Of a stretch of 64,000 bases of DNA, positions 50,239 to 59,935 are shown in pieces. This stretch comes from Luteibacter sp. 9135 (GTDB taxonomy: Bacteria > Pseudomonadota > Gammaproteobacteria > Xanthomonadales > Rhodanobacteraceae): NCBI RefSeq assembly GCF_000745005.1, contig NZ_JQNB01000001.1, forward strand, positions 2,907,501 through 2,971,500, written 5' to 3'. The translations under genes and the position numbers were made by a program. Position 1 is the stretch's first letter; every line of letters starts with the position of its first letter. Under the pieces are notes generated by a model. The model saw nothing but the letters and a program-made list of their open reading frames with translations, was not told the DNA's origin and searched no databases.

Positions 50239-52193
50239 GTCGCCGACCCCGTGCCCGGCAACGCGGCAGGCGGTTTCTTCGCACGGAAACGGCGGTCGCC
50301 GGCGGCCAGGAAGCCGCCCAGCATCATGATCAGCCCGCCCAGCCAGATCCAGCGCACGAACGGCTTGTAGTACAGCCGCAGGGCCCACGCGCCTTCGACG
50401 TCGGTGGCCTGCATCGGCTCGCCCAGGGCGACGTAGATGTCACGGAACAGGCCGGCATCGATGGCCGATTCCGTCTGCACCTGGCCGCGCGAATAGGTGC
50501 GCTTCTGCGGCCGCACGGTGGCCAGCGTGACGCCGTCGCGCTGGATGGCGACCGTGCCTTCGTCGGCGCGCCAGTTCGGGCCCTGCGTCTCGTGCACGCC
50601 GTCGAAGCGGAACACGTAGCCGGCGATGGCCTGGGTGTCGCCCGGGGCCATGCGCACGTCGCGCTCCACGCTCAGCGATTCGGAGAGCATGACGCCGATC
50701 AGGAACACGGCGACGCCGGTGTGGGCCACCAGCATGCCGGCCATCTCCGCGGGGTAGCGGCGACCGCGCGGCATCTCGCGCCAGCGCTTCACCACGTAAG
50801 AAAGCGTGCCCACGGCCACCCAGGCGGCCCCGGCCACGCCGGCGATCGCCCGAGCGTGGCCTGCCGCGAACACGGCGGCGATGATCGCGCAGATCACCGC
50901 GGCGATGGCGGCGCGCGCGGCCATCGTCGTCAGCTGGCGACCTTCGGCGCGACCCCAGCGCAGGTACGGGCCGAACGGCAGCAGCAGGATCGCCGGCGCC
51001 ATCAGCGCGACGAAGAGGAAGCCGAAATACGGCGGCCCGACCGAGATGCGCCCCAGGTTCAGCGCGTCGCCGATCAGGGGAAACAGCGTGCCCAGCAGCA
51101 CCATGGCCGCCGCGGTGGTGAACAGCAGGTTGGCGACCATGATGCCGGTCTCGCGAGACAGCGCGGCAAACGGCTTGCCCGTCGCCACCTTCGGCGCACG
51201 CACCGCGTACAGCAGCAGCGAGCCGCCGATCACCACGATCAGGAAACCGAGGATGTAGAGGCCGCGGCGTGGATCGGAGGCGAAGGCGTGCACCGAGGTG
51301 AGCACGCCGGAGCGGACCAGGAAGGTACCCAGCAACGACAGGGAAAACGCGAACAGCGACAGCAGGATCGTCCACGCGGGCAGCGAGCCACGTTTCTCAG
51401 TCACGGCCTGGGCGTGGATCAGCGCGACGCCCACCAGCCAGGGCATGAACGAGGCGTTCTCGACCGGGTCCCAGAACCACCAGCCGCCCCAGCCCAGTTC
51501 CGCGTAGGCCCACCAGCTGCCCGCGACGATGCCCATGGTGAGGAACGCCCAGGACACGTTGGTCCACGGGCGCGCCCAGCGCACCCAACCCTGTTCCAGC
51601 TCACCGCCGAGCAAGGCGGCAATGGAGAAAGCGAAGGCCACCGAGAAACCGACGTAGCCCATGTACAGCACGGGCGGGTGGAAGGTCATGCCGGGGTCCT
51701 GCAGTACCGGGTTCAGGTCGCCGCCGTCGCCGGGCATCGGCAACTCACGCAGGAACGGGTTGGAGGTGAACAGGATGAAGGCGAGGAAGCCGACGCCGAT
51801 CAGGCCCAGCACACCGAGCACGCGGGAGGCGAAGAGCGTGGGCAGGTGGCGGCTGAGCAAGGCCAGCGCCAGTGACCATACGTTGAGGATGAACACCCAC
51901 AGCAGCATCGAGCCCTCATGCGCGCCCCATACCGCGGTGATGCGGTAGTACCAGGGCAGGGCGAGGTTGGAATTGTCCGCGACGTAGGCGACCGAGAAAT
52001 CGAACGCCAGGAACGCATGGATCAGCACGCCCATGGCGAGGAAGACGAACAGCGCCTGTCCCACCGCGGCCGGCCGGGCCACGGCCATAAGCGCCGCGTT
52101 GCCGCGCCAGGCGCCCACGATCGGCAGGATGCCCTGGGCCAGCGCCAGCAGCAGCGCGAGGACGAGCGCGAACTGGCCCAGCTCCGGGATCAT
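50235..52193 (-). CDS. ccmF: haem lyase subunit CcmF
   Basis: The 652-residue polytopic protein carries the tryptophan-rich WWD domain ([18 protein letters not shown]) and His motifs of CcmF ([24 protein letters not shown]). It binds holo-CcmE haem and, with CcmH, ligates it to apocytochrome c. Normal length is about 640-660 residues. Overlaps ccmG and ccmE by 4 nt each. Confidence 0.96.
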   Translation of the reverse strand: MIPELGQFALVLALLLALAQGILPIVGAWRGNAALMAVARPAAVGQALFVFLAMGVLIHAFLAFDFSVAYVADNSNLALPWYYRITAVWGAHEGSMLLWVFILNVWSLALALLSRHLPTLFASRVLGVLGLIGVGFLAFILFTSNPFLRELPMPGDGGDLNPVLQDPGMTFHPPVLYMGYVGFSVAFAFSIAALLGGELEQGWVRWARPWTNVSWAFLTMGIVAGSWWAYAELGWGGWWFWDPVENASFMPWLVGVALIHAQAVTEKRGSLPAWTILLSLFAFSLSLLGTFLVRSGVLTSVHAFASDPRRGLYILGFLIVVIGGSLLLYAVRAPKVATGKPFAALSRETGIMVANLLFTTAAAMVLLGTLFPLIGDALNLGRISVGPPYFGFLFVALMAPAILLLPFGPYLRWGRAEGRQLTTMAARAAIAAVICAIIAAVFAAGHARAIAGVAGAAWVAVGTLSYVVKRWREMPRGRRYPAEMAGMLVAHTGVAVFLIGVMLSESLSVERDVRMAPGDTQAIAGYVFRFDGVHETQGPNWRADEGTVAIQRDGVTLATVRPQKRTYSRGQVQTESAIDAGLFRDIYVALGEPMQATDVEGAWALRLYYKPFVRWIWLGGLIMMLGGFLAAGDRRFRAKKPPAALPGTGSAT

Positions 52194-52675
52194 TCCGGCG
52201 TGCCCGGTGCCATGGCCTTGTCGCCCATGGCCTTGTCGTCGATCTTGCGGTTCTCGTGCGCCTTGGCCATGGCGTCCTTCAGTTCCTTCGGCATGTAGTT
52301 CTCGTCGTGCTTGGCCAGCACTTCGCTGGCGATGAAGCGCGCATCGTCCATGCGGCCCGTGGCGATCACCGACTGGTTGTCGCGGAACAGGTCGGGAAGG
52401 ATGCCGGTGTATTCCACGGGCATGGCGCCATCGGCGTCGACCACGATGAAACTGACCTTGAGGCTGTCCTTCGCCCGCTGGATGGAGCCGGCCTTGACCA
52501 TGCCGCCGAGGCGGAAGTTGCTGTACTGGGTGGCCTGGCCCTGCTGCACCTGGCTGGGAGTGAAGAGGTAATTCATGTTCCGCTGCAAGGCGAACACGGT
52601 GAGTCCCACCGCCACGACGGCGGCAAGGAGCACCGACACGACGATGGCGAGACGACGTTTACGGGTGGGGTTCAT
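52190..52675 (-). CDS. ccmE: haem chaperone CcmE
   Basis: ATG 52675 ([12 protein letters not shown]) gives 161 residues. One N-terminal membrane helix and an OB-fold ending in KHDENYMP, with haem-binding His123 and Tyr127, identify CcmE. A charged, Met-rich C-terminal tail follows. CcmE carries haem from CcmC to CcmF. Confidence 0.96.
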   Translation of the reverse strand: MNPTRKRRLAIVVSVLLAAVVAVGLTVFALQRNMNYLFTPSQVQQGQATQYSNFRLGGMVKAGSIQRAKDSLKVSFIVVDADGAMPVEYTGILPDLFRDNQSVIATGRMDDARFIASEVLAKHDENYMPKELKDAMAKAHENRKIDDKAMGDKAMAPGTPE

Positions 52676-52859
52676 TACGGGGAGCGGTTCCGGGACGGCG
52701 GCGGTTTTCCTGGCGCGCGAGGCGCGCGCGCAGGTTGCGCAGGTTGCGTCGACGCCTGGCCAGCGGGGCCAGGGTGTCGAACAGGAGGACCAGGAGGAAG
52801 ACGGCGAGGGATGTCCACACGTAGACGCCATAGGCGCCCATCGACAGGTGCGGTGTCAT
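52659..52859 (-). CDS. ccmD: CcmD small subunit of the haem exporter
   Basis: ATG 52859 gives 66 residues: one membrane helix ([21 protein letters not shown]) and a basic cytoplasmic tail ([17 protein letters not shown]), with the CcmD pattern. It stabilises the CcmABC-CcmE complex. It overlaps ccmC at one end and ccmE at the other. Confidence 0.9.
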   Translation of the reverse strand: MTPHLSMGAYGVYVWTSLAVFLLVLLFDTLAPLARRRRNLRNLRARLARQENRRRPGTAPRNEPHP

Positions 52860-53626
52860 GCGGTGGCATCCTGCGCGGTGGTGCCCAGGGCGATGTCGCG
52901 CACCCAGGCCTTGCCGCCTTCCGCCACGACCAGTTCGGCGCGAACGCGCGCGAACAGGCTGGCGACGTAGTAGAGCTTGGTGGCGGCCATCATGGTCAGC
53001 AACGGCCAGAGCATGCTGGCGTCGATATGCGAGGGGCCGAGCAGGCGAACGGTGGAGCCTTGGTGCAGCGTGTTCCACCAGTTCACCGAGAAATGCACGA
53101 TGGGTACGTTCACCGCACCCACCAGCGCCAGGAACGACGCGGCGCGCGCGCCCTGGCGCCGATCCTCGAACGAGCGATAGAGCCCGACGATGCCCAGGTA
53201 GATGAACAGCAGCACCAGTTCGGAGGTGAGCCGGGCGTCCCATGTCCACCAGGTGCCCCACATCGGCTTGCCCCAGAGCGAACCGGTGACCAGAGTGATG
53301 AGGGTAAACGCCGCGCCGACCGGCGCGGATTCCATCGCCACGGTTTCGGCCAACTTGATCCGCCAGACCAGGCCGATGAAGGCGGCAAGGGTCATGACGC
53401 CGTAGATGAAGAGGCTCATCCATGCGCTGGGCACATGGATGAAGATGATTCGGTAGGCGTCGCCCTGCTGGTAGTCGGCCGGCGCCACGAACAGGCCACC
53501 GTAGAGCGCCACGGCGCCCAGCAGCACGGCCAAGCCCAGGGCCCACGGACGCACCGCGCCCGCGAAGCGGTAGAACACGGGGGGTGAGCCGAGCCGGTGC
53601 AGCCAGAGGGGAACCCAGTTAGCCAT
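52856..53626 (-). CDS. ccmC: haem transporter subunit CcmC
   Basis: ATG 53626 (MANWVPLWLHRLG) gives 256 residues with six membrane helices and the WWD motif (WGTWWTWDARLT) plus His in FIHVPSAW and VHFSVNWW. CcmC loads haem onto CcmE. Overlaps ccmD by 4 nt; 66 bp separate it from ccmB. Confidence 0.95.
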   Translation of the reverse strand: MANWVPLWLHRLGSPPVFYRFAGAVRPWALGLAVLLGAVALYGGLFVAPADYQQGDAYRIIFIHVPSAWMSLFIYGVMTLAAFIGLVWRIKLAETVAMESAPVGAAFTLITLVTGSLWGKPMWGTWWTWDARLTSELVLLFIYLGIVGLYRSFEDRRQGARAASFLALVGAVNVPIVHFSVNWWNTLHQGSTVRLLGPSHIDASMLWPLLTMMAATKLYYVASLFARVRAELVVAEGGKAWVRDIALGTTAQDATA

Positions 53627-53692
53627 CGATCCTCGTTGCCGTTTGGTGCGAGAAGGGGTGAGTCCGGATTCCGTGCCCAACGGTTGCATGCA

Positions 53693-54379
53693 TCACGAAT
53701 CCATCGCGATGCGCAGTGCCGACGCGCAGGCCAGCGGCGCCAGCACGAGGGCCATGACCAGGCCGGCGCCCAACCAGGCGACCGGCGCGATCCAGGGCAG
53801 GCCCTCCTGCGCGGCGGCCACGGCCCCGGCGGCGAAGATCACCACCGGCACGCACAGCGGCAGCAACATGAGCGCCAGAAGCATACCAGAGCGTCGCGAG
53901 CCGGCCGTCAGCGCGACCAGGATCGCACCGAGCAGGCACAGCAGCGGCGTGACCAGGACGAGGGTGAGCAACAGCACCGGCATGGCCGCCGGCGGCAGTT
54001 TCAGCATGCCGGCGATCAGCGGCGCCACGATGATCAGGGGCAGCGACGACACGATCCAGTGCGCGAGGATCTTGCTGGCCACCAGCAGCGCGAGCGGCTG
54101 TGGCGCCAGCATCAGCAGTTCCATCGAGCCGTCTTCGATGTCCGCGCGGAACAGGGTATCCAGGGAAAGCAGGATCGCCAGCACCACCGTCACCAGCACC
54201 ACGCCGGCGGCGATGCGTGCCAGCAGCGCCGGGTCCGGACCCAATGCGAACGGAAACAGCGTGGCCACGATGATCGCGTACAGCACGGGCAGGGCGATGT
54301 CGCCGCGCCGACGCCAGGCCAGTGTCAGGTCGCGCCGCAGCAGCGCGGCGCAGGCGGCCGGTGTGCTTCCCGGCGTCAT
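53693..54379 (-). CDS. ccmB: haem exporter permease CcmB
   Basis: ATG 54379 gives 228 residues with six membrane helices and the CcmB landmarks LRRDLTLAWRRRGD, LFRADIEDGSMELLMLAP and PLCVPVVIFAAGA. It forms the permease of the CcmAB ABC complex, which releases holo-CcmE. Overlaps ccmA by 4 nt (ATGA). Confidence 0.95.
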   Translation of the reverse strand: MTPGSTPAACAALLRRDLTLAWRRRGDIALPVLYAIIVATLFPFALGPDPALLARIAAGVVLVTVVLAILLSLDTLFRADIEDGSMELLMLAPQPLALLVASKILAHWIVSSLPLIIVAPLIAGMLKLPPAAMPVLLLTLVLVTPLLCLLGAILVALTAGSRRSGMLLALMLLPLCVPVVIFAAGAVAAAQEGLPWIAPVAWLGAGLVMALVLAPLACASALRIAMDS

Positions 54380-55005
54380 GCGTGCAGCCGGATGCGGCGC
54401 AGGGCGTCGCCGGCGAACGTCACCGCGCCGTGGCTGGTGACGAGGGCCGCGCCACTGCGGGCCGCATGGCCGTCGAGCAGGCGGTTGACCAGCGCGATGC
54501 CTTCGCGGTCGAGATTGGCGTACGGTTCGTCCAGTAGCCACACCCGTGCGGGAAGCACGAGCAGCCGGGCCAGCGCCACGCGCTTCTTCTGCCCGGCGGA
54601 CAACCGGCGCACGGCCTCGTCCTCGTAGCCCGCCAGGCCCACCTCGGCCAGGGCGTCGTCAACATCGGCACCGGTGCGTACCCCGTAGAGGCCCACGGCG
54701 AAGTGCAGGTTCTCGCGCGGCGACAGGTCGGCCTTGAGCCCCGGGTGATGACCCAGGAACACCACGGCGCCGGCAACCGTATCCAGCGAAAACGTCGCCC
54801 CGTCGAGCAGGACATCGCCCGAGGCGGCGCGCAGCGTTCCGGTGAGCACGCGCATCAGCGTGGTCTTGCCGCTGCCGTTGTCGCCTTCCACCAGGGCGAT
54901 TTCGCCCGCGCGCAGCGCAAAATCGACCGGGCCGAACACGGGTTCGTCCTGGCGCAGGAAACACAACGAGCGGGCTTCCAGCAGTACCGCGGCGGACGCC
55001 GTCAT
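54376..55005 (-). CDS. ccmA: haem exporter ATPase CcmA
   Basis: ATG 55005 gives 209 residues. ABC ATPase motifs: Walker A GDNGSGKTTL, signature LSAGQKKRVALARL and Walker B VWLLDEPYANLD. It powers release of haem-loaded CcmE. It begins inside the end of kmo (ATGA overlap), so the ccm operon appears translationally coupled to kmo. Confidence 0.95.
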   Translation of the reverse strand: MTASAAVLLEARSLCFLRQDEPVFGPVDFALRAGEIALVEGDNGSGKTTLMRVLTGTLRAASGDVLLDGATFSLDTVAGAVVFLGHHPGLKADLSPRENLHFAVGLYGVRTGADVDDALAEVGLAGYEDEAVRRLSAGQKKRVALARLLVLPARVWLLDEPYANLDREGIALVNRLLDGHAARSGAALVTSHGAVTFAGDALRRIRLHA

Positions 55006-56405
55006 GCGTCGCCCAAGGCCGGGCGAAGGCCGTGCTCGAACGCTTCGGCCGGCAGCGGCGGCAGCGTGGCCCGCAGGGCGCGCACGGCGGCCTCGATATC
55101 GACCGTGCCCACGTCGTCGTGGCCCTTGAGCAGTTGCTCGACCAGCATGTCCTGCGCCTGGCCGCGCTCCAGCGCGTAGGCGTAGGGCAGGTGGGTGAAG
55201 GTGACCATGCGGTAGCGCGGCAGGTAATGCGACGGGCAGCGCTCGGTCAGCAGGGCGCCCAGTTCGCGCTTGCGCAGGAACACGGGGTCGGCCACCTTGT
55301 CGCGCATCTCCACGTAGTTTTCCAGCGCCATGCGCGCGATGGCGTCGGCGTTCGGTTTGCGCCGGGTTTCGAAGGCGGCGAACACCGCGGCCGGATCGGT
55401 CGGGTCGGCCGCGAACAGGTCGGCCAGTTCGGCGGCATCCTCGAAGCCGCAGTTCATCCCCTGGCCGTGGAACGGCACGATGGCGTGCGCGGCGTCGCCG
55501 ATCAGCAGGGCGCGGCCGCCGATGTGCCAGTGATCCAGGTACAGCGTGGCCAGCATGCCCACCGGATGAGCGGCCCAGTCGTGGGCGAAGGTCGGCATGA
55601 GCGCCAGCGCGTCGGGGAAGTCGGCGCGGAAGAAGGCCTCGGCCGCGCCGGCACCAGCGATGCTGCGAAAGCTGGGGTGCTCCCCCTCGTTGGGCAGGAA
55701 CAGCGTGACGGTGAAGCTGCCTTCGCGGTTGGGCAGCGCGATGCACATGTAATGCCCGCGCGGCCAGATATGCAGGGCGTGGGGCTCGATGGCGAACGGC
55801 GCGGACGGGTCGCTGCCGGGAGGGATCTCCAGTTCCTTGTAGCCGTGGCCGAGCTCCTCGACCCTTTCACCCAGCGGCGCGTGCCGGTGCATCTGCGCGC
55901 GCAGGGCGGAGCCGGCACCGTCGGCACCGATGACCACCGGCGCATCGATGCTGCGCTGCGTGCCGTCCGTGCTGCGCAGCATGAGCGTGCCCCCGTCCAG
56001 GTCGGCGGACTCGAGGCCCTGCCCGAAGTGGAAGGTGGCACCCGCGGCCTCGGCGGCGTCGAGCATGAGGCCGTTCAGCCCCTCGCGAGAGACCGACCAG
56101 ATCACCTCGGAGTCGTCCGCGCCATAGCGCTGCAGGGCGCTGTGGCCGGCCGGATCGTGGACCATGCGGCCGCGCATCATCACCGACTGCGCCAGTACCT
56201 GTTCGGCCAGCCCGGTGGCGCGCAGGGCGTGCAATCCGCGTTCGGCCAGGGCGAGATTGATCGAGCGCCCCCCCTGGACGCCGGTCCGGCGAGGGTCGGG
56301 ACGTTTTTCGAACACGCTGACGCGAAATCCGCGCTGGGTCAGGAGCGTGGCCACCATGGCGCCGACCAGTCCGGCGCCGACCACGGCGATGTCGTTACGG
56401 GGCAT
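55002..56405 (-). CDS. kmo: kynurenine 3-monooxygenase
   Basis: The 467-residue flavoprotein has the FAD-binding GAGLVGAMVATLL at the N terminus, the second FAD motif IGDAAHAIVPFHGQGMN, and family segments GRSINLALAERG and GKxx-type C terminus. It hydroxylates kynurenine to 3-hydroxykynurenine with NADPH in tryptophan breakdown. Its stop overlaps ccmA, an unusual coupling of kynurenine and cytochrome c genes. Upstream, phaR begins at 56493 on the same strand. Confidence 0.93.
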   Translation of the reverse strand: MPRNDIAVVGAGLVGAMVATLLTQRGFRVSVFEKRPDPRRTGVQGGRSINLALAERGLHALRATGLAEQVLAQSVMMRGRMVHDPAGHSALQRYGADDSEVIWSVSREGLNGLMLDAAEAAGATFHFGQGLESADLDGGTLMLRSTDGTQRSIDAPVVIGADGAGSALRAQMHRHAPLGERVEELGHGYKELEIPPGSDPSAPFAIEPHALHIWPRGHYMCIALPNREGSFTVTLFLPNEGEHPSFRSIAGAGAAEAFFRADFPDALALMPTFAHDWAAHPVGMLATLYLDHWHIGGRALLIGDAAHAIVPFHGQGMNCGFEDAAELADLFAADPTDPAAVFAAFETRRKPNADAIARMALENYVEMRDKVADPVFLRKRELGALLTERCPSHYLPRYRMVTFTHLPYAYALERGQAQDMLVEQLLKGHDDVGTVDIEAAVRALRATLPPLPAEAFEHGLRPALGDA

Positions 56406-56492
56406 GACGGCCTGTTGTCGCAGCGCGATAGGGCAAGGCAGCGCATCGTGCGCCGCCGCGTCGCCGGGAGCAAGCCCGGCCGACGCGATGGA

Positions 56493-56996
56493 TCAGCCGG
56501 CTTTCTTGCCGGCGCGCGCCTGGCGCGCGGCGACGGGCTCGGCCGGCTTGGCCGTGGCTGCGTCGAGGAAGCCGCGCTGCATCGACTTCCACACGTCGAG
56601 GTTGCGTTCGGTCATCTCGTTGAGCATGGACCAGGGAGTCTGGCCCATCAGGCTGTTGAGCTGGGTGCGGAACTGCTGCTGCTGGTCGAGGAACACCTGG
56701 AGGCTGCGCTCCAGGTAAGGACCCATGAAGCCCTGCAACGAATCGCCGTAGAAGCGGATGATGTGCGAGAGCAGCTGCGGCGAGAGCATCGGCTGGCCGT
56801 GTTCCTCGTGCTCCGCGATGATCTGCAGCAACACCGAACGGGTCAGGTCTTCGCCGGACTTGGCGTCGCGGACCTCGAAAGTTTCCCCGTCGAGGACCAG
56901 CTGGCGGACTTCTTCCAGCGTGATATAGCTCGAGATTTCCGTATCGTAGAGACGACGGTTCGGATACTTCTTAATGATGCGTAGGGTTTGTGCCAT
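56493..56996 (-). CDS. phaR: polyhydroxyalkanoate synthesis repressor PhaR
   Basis: The 167-residue protein has the PHB accumulation DNA-binding domain (LRIIKKYPNRRLYDTE, SYITLEEVRQLVLDG) and the PhaR repeat (QLLSHIIRFYGDSLQGFMGPYLERSL). It regulates polyester granule genes. The operator is not obvious. It faces leftwards, behind it the divergent side is the emr-like operon end. Confidence 0.92.
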   Translation of the reverse strand: MAQTLRIIKKYPNRRLYDTEISSYITLEEVRQLVLDGETFEVRDAKSGEDLTRSVLLQIIAEHEEHGQPMLSPQLLSHIIRFYGDSLQGFMGPYLERSLQVFLDQQQQFRTQLNSLMGQTPWSMLNEMTERNLDVWKSMQRGFLDAATAKPAEPVAARQARAGKKAG

Positions 56997-57132
56997 GCGG
57001 CGAAAGCTACCACGAGGTATTGCGCCGCACCAGTTGCCATAAGTCCATGCAATCGTTTGCGTTCTTCACCTTTCCGATTGGAACGATTTAAATAACCGCA
57101 ATTTAATGTTGCGCAGCATGATCGCCGTTCAC

Positions 57133-57165
57133 GCGGCGCACCCGGGATGGGGTGCGCCGCCTTTT
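57133..57165. terminator. bidirectional-type terminator hairpin after efflux operon
   Basis: A perfect 11-bp stem GCGGCGCACCC with GGGTGCGCCGC (6-nt loop) lies 3 bp past the emrB stop. T-run CTTTTC follows on the plus strand and an A-rich GAAAAG precedes it on the minus strand, so it could work from either side. Confidence 0.5.
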
Positions 57166-57167
57166 CA

Positions 57168-58739
57168 TCAGTGCGCGGCGGCGCCCGCGGCGCTGCCGAA
57201 CGGGGGTTTCGCCAGCCACAGGATCGGGATCAGTGCCAGGAACAGCAGGCCGCAGAGCCAGAACACGTCGTTCACGGCCAGGGTCAGCGCCTCGCGGTTG
57301 ACGATCTGGTCGAGCACGGCGCGCTGCGATGCGCCGTGCAGGTTCATCGATTGCAGGCGGCCCACGTACGCCATGGTGGCCGGCGAGGCCGGATTGACGT
57401 ACTCGGTGAGCGAGGCGTGGTGGGTTTCGCCGCGGTGCTGCCAGATGGTCACGGTGAGCGCGGTGGACACGCTCGAGGCCAGCGTGCGGCAGAAGTTGGC
57501 GAGGCCGGAGGCGCCGGCGATCTGGTCGGGCCGCAGGTCGGACAGGAAGATCTGGTTCAGCGGGATGAAGAAGCACGCGATGCCGATGCCCATGACGAAG
57601 CGCGGCAGCACCAGGGTGGCGAACGATGCGCCGCTGGTGAAGGTCGAGAACCAGAACGCGGTGAAGGCGAAGACCAGGAAGGCGAAGGTCACCACCGAGC
57701 GAAGTTCCAGTCGCTGGATGTTCTTTCCGATGATGGGCGACATCAGGAAGGCAAGGATGCCCACGGGTGCCGTGGCCAGGCCCGCCCACGTGGCCGTGTA
57801 GCCCAGCGTGGTCTGCAACCACAGCGGAAACACCACGGTGATGCCGAAAAACCCCAGCATGCCCAGCGACAGCGCGCTGACGCCCACCGCGAAGTTGCGC
57901 CGCGCGAACAGCGACAGGTCCACCACGGGGTATTTCGCCGTCAGCTCCCAGATGACCAGGAAGGTCAGCGCTACCAGCGCCACGAGGCCCAGCGTGAGGA
58001 TGAGCGGCGAGGCGAACCAGTCGTGGTCGTTGCCGTTGTCCAGCATGAACTGCAGGCTGCCGACGCCGACCACCAGCAGGAACAGCCCCACCGAATCGAT
58101 CGGCGCGCGCACGGTCTTCGTCTCGCGCGTGCGCAGGATGGCCCACGTGATGACGCCGGCCGCCGCACCGACGGGTACGTTGATGTAGAAGATCCACGGC
58201 CAGGAGAAGTTGTCGGTGAGGTAGCCGCCGAGGATGGGACCGAAGATGGGGGCGACCACCACCGTCATTGCCCACATGGCCAGGGCGATGCCCTGCTTCT
58301 CCTTCGGGTAGCTGGCCAGCAGCAGCGACAGCGACAACGCCACCATCGGGCCGGAACCCGCGCCTTGCAGCAGGCGGAACATCACCAGCATGGGCATGCT
58401 GGTGGCCAGGCCGCACAGCATCGAGAACACGACGAACAACGCCACGGACACGCAGAAGGTCTTCACTTCGCCGAAGCGCTTGGCGATCCAGCCGGTCAGC
58501 GGCTGCATGATCGCGCTGGCGAGTGCATAGGAACTGATCGCCCAGGTGCCCTCGTTGGAACTCACGCCGAGGCTGCCCGCGATGTGCGGCACGGCCACGT
58601 TGACGATCGTCATGTCCAGGATCTCCATGAACGTCGAGAACGCGACGGCCATGGTGAGCAGGATCAGGGCACCGCCTTGCAGCGGCTTAGGGCCGCCGGG
58701 GGCGGGCACGGCATCCGGGATGGCGGGCGCGTCGCTCAA
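57168..58739 (-). CDS. emrB: MFS multidrug efflux transporter, EmrB/QacA (DHA2) type
   Basis: The 523-residue protein has 14 predicted membrane helices and DHA2 markers: motif C-like GSGPMVALSLSLLLASYP, motif D1-type IVNVAVPHIAGSLGVS, and motif A-like GWIAKRFGEVKTF. With EmrA and an outer-membrane channel it exports hydrophobic drugs. The start overlaps emrA by 4 nt. Confidence 0.93.
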   Translation of the reverse strand: MSDAPAIPDAVPAPGGPKPLQGGALILLTMAVAFSTFMEILDMTIVNVAVPHIAGSLGVSSNEGTWAISSYALASAIMQPLTGWIAKRFGEVKTFCVSVALFVVFSMLCGLATSMPMLVMFRLLQGAGSGPMVALSLSLLLASYPKEKQGIALAMWAMTVVVAPIFGPILGGYLTDNFSWPWIFYINVPVGAAAGVITWAILRTRETKTVRAPIDSVGLFLLVVGVGSLQFMLDNGNDHDWFASPLILTLGLVALVALTFLVIWELTAKYPVVDLSLFARRNFAVGVSALSLGMLGFFGITVVFPLWLQTTLGYTATWAGLATAPVGILAFLMSPIIGKNIQRLELRSVVTFAFLVFAFTAFWFSTFTSGASFATLVLPRFVMGIGIACFFIPLNQIFLSDLRPDQIAGASGLANFCRTLASSVSTALTVTIWQHRGETHHASLTEYVNPASPATMAYVGRLQSMNLHGASQRAVLDQIVNREALTLAVNDVFWLCGLLFLALIPILWLAKPPFGSAAGAAAH

Positions 58740-59935
58740 GGCACGCCCGCTCCGAGGTTGTCGCGCACGATGGCATCGGCTGCGGCGTCGGCCTTGGCGG
58801 CCACGTCGTCATAGACGGAGGTCTGCGCCACCGGTGTCGTGGCCGGCGACTTCGCCAATACGTCGCCGTCGTCATGGGAGATATCGACGGTGACCGCCGT
58901 GGACAGGCCGATGCGCAGGGGATGCTTGTCGAGGTCGCTCGCGTCGAGCGCGATGCGCACGGGGATGCGTTGCACCACCTTGATCCAGTTGCCCGTGGCG
59001 TTCTGCGCCGGCAACAGCGAGAACGCGCTGCCGGTGCCCGCGCCCAGGCCGATCACCTTGCCGTGGTACTCGACACCGCCGCCGTAGATGTCGGCTTCGA
59101 TGCGCGCCGGCTGGCCGATGCGCACATGGCGCAGCTGGCTTTCCTTGAAGTTGGCGTCTACCCACAGGTCGTGCAGCGGAATGACCGTCATCAGCTGCTG
59201 GCCCGGCTGCACGCTGTTGCCGAGCTGGACGCTGCGCTGGGCGACGTAGCCGTCGATGGGGGCGACGATGGCGTTGCGCTGCGCGGCCACCCAGGCCTGG
59301 CGGAAATTGGCGCGTGCCTGGTCCACTGCCGGGTTGGAGGCGACGTCACCGCCGTCGATCAGGGCGCGCGAGGCATCGGCCTGGCGTTGCGCGGATTCCA
59401 GCGCGGACTGCGCGCTGTCCACCGCATCGCGTGCATGCTGCACCTCTTCCGGCGCCACGGCTTTTTCGGCCAGCAGGGGAATACGGCGGCGCAGATCGTC
59501 CTGTGCGCGTTTGAGGTCGTTCCGACGTGCGCCCAGCGCGGCGTCCGCGCCGGCCGCCGACTGGGTCTGCTGGCGTACCTGGCGCACGGCCTGCGCCAGC
59601 GCACTGCTCGCCTTGCGCAGGGCGACGTCGGCGTCGGTGGCGTCCAGGCGCACCAGCACCTGGCCGGCATTGACGCGCTGCGTGTCGTCGGCGAACACGC
59701 CGGTGACGATGCCGGGCACCTGGGCGGAGATGCCTACCTGGTTGCCGCCGACATACGCGTCATCGGTGGTTTCGCGTAGCGAGAAGACGAACATCCACAA
59801 CAGGAACCATGCCACGGCGGCGACGATGAAGACGAGCAGGGCGATCAGCAGCGCGCGGTTCCGCTTGTGCTTGTTCCTGGGCGCGTTGCCGCTTTCGTCC
59901 TGGGGGCGCGGCGTATCGGTCGGGTTGGCGCTCAT
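58736..59935 (-). CDS. emrA: periplasmic adaptor, EmrA/HlyD type
   Basis: The 399-residue protein has an N-terminal membrane helix (RALLIALLVFIVAAVAWFLLW), the biotinyl-lipoyl-like halves (VGGNQVGISAQVPGIVTGV and IVAPIDGYVAQRSVQLG), a long coiled coil and barrel domain. It joins EmrB to the outer-membrane channel. It overlaps both neighbours by 4 nt. Confidence 0.94.
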   Translation of the reverse strand: MSANPTDTPRPQDESGNAPRNKHKRNRALLIALLVFIVAAVAWFLLWMFVFSLRETTDDAYVGGNQVGISAQVPGIVTGVFADDTQRVNAGQVLVRLDATDADVALRKASSALAQAVRQVRQQTQSAAGADAALGARRNDLKRAQDDLRRRIPLLAEKAVAPEEVQHARDAVDSAQSALESAQRQADASRALIDGGDVASNPAVDQARANFRQAWVAAQRNAIVAPIDGYVAQRSVQLGNSVQPGQQLMTVIPLHDLWVDANFKESQLRHVRIGQPARIEADIYGGGVEYHGKVIGLGAGTGSAFSLLPAQNATGNWIKVVQRIPVRIALDASDLDKHPLRIGLSTAVTVDISHDDGDVLAKSPATTPVAQTSVYDDVAAKADAAADAIVRDNLGAGVP

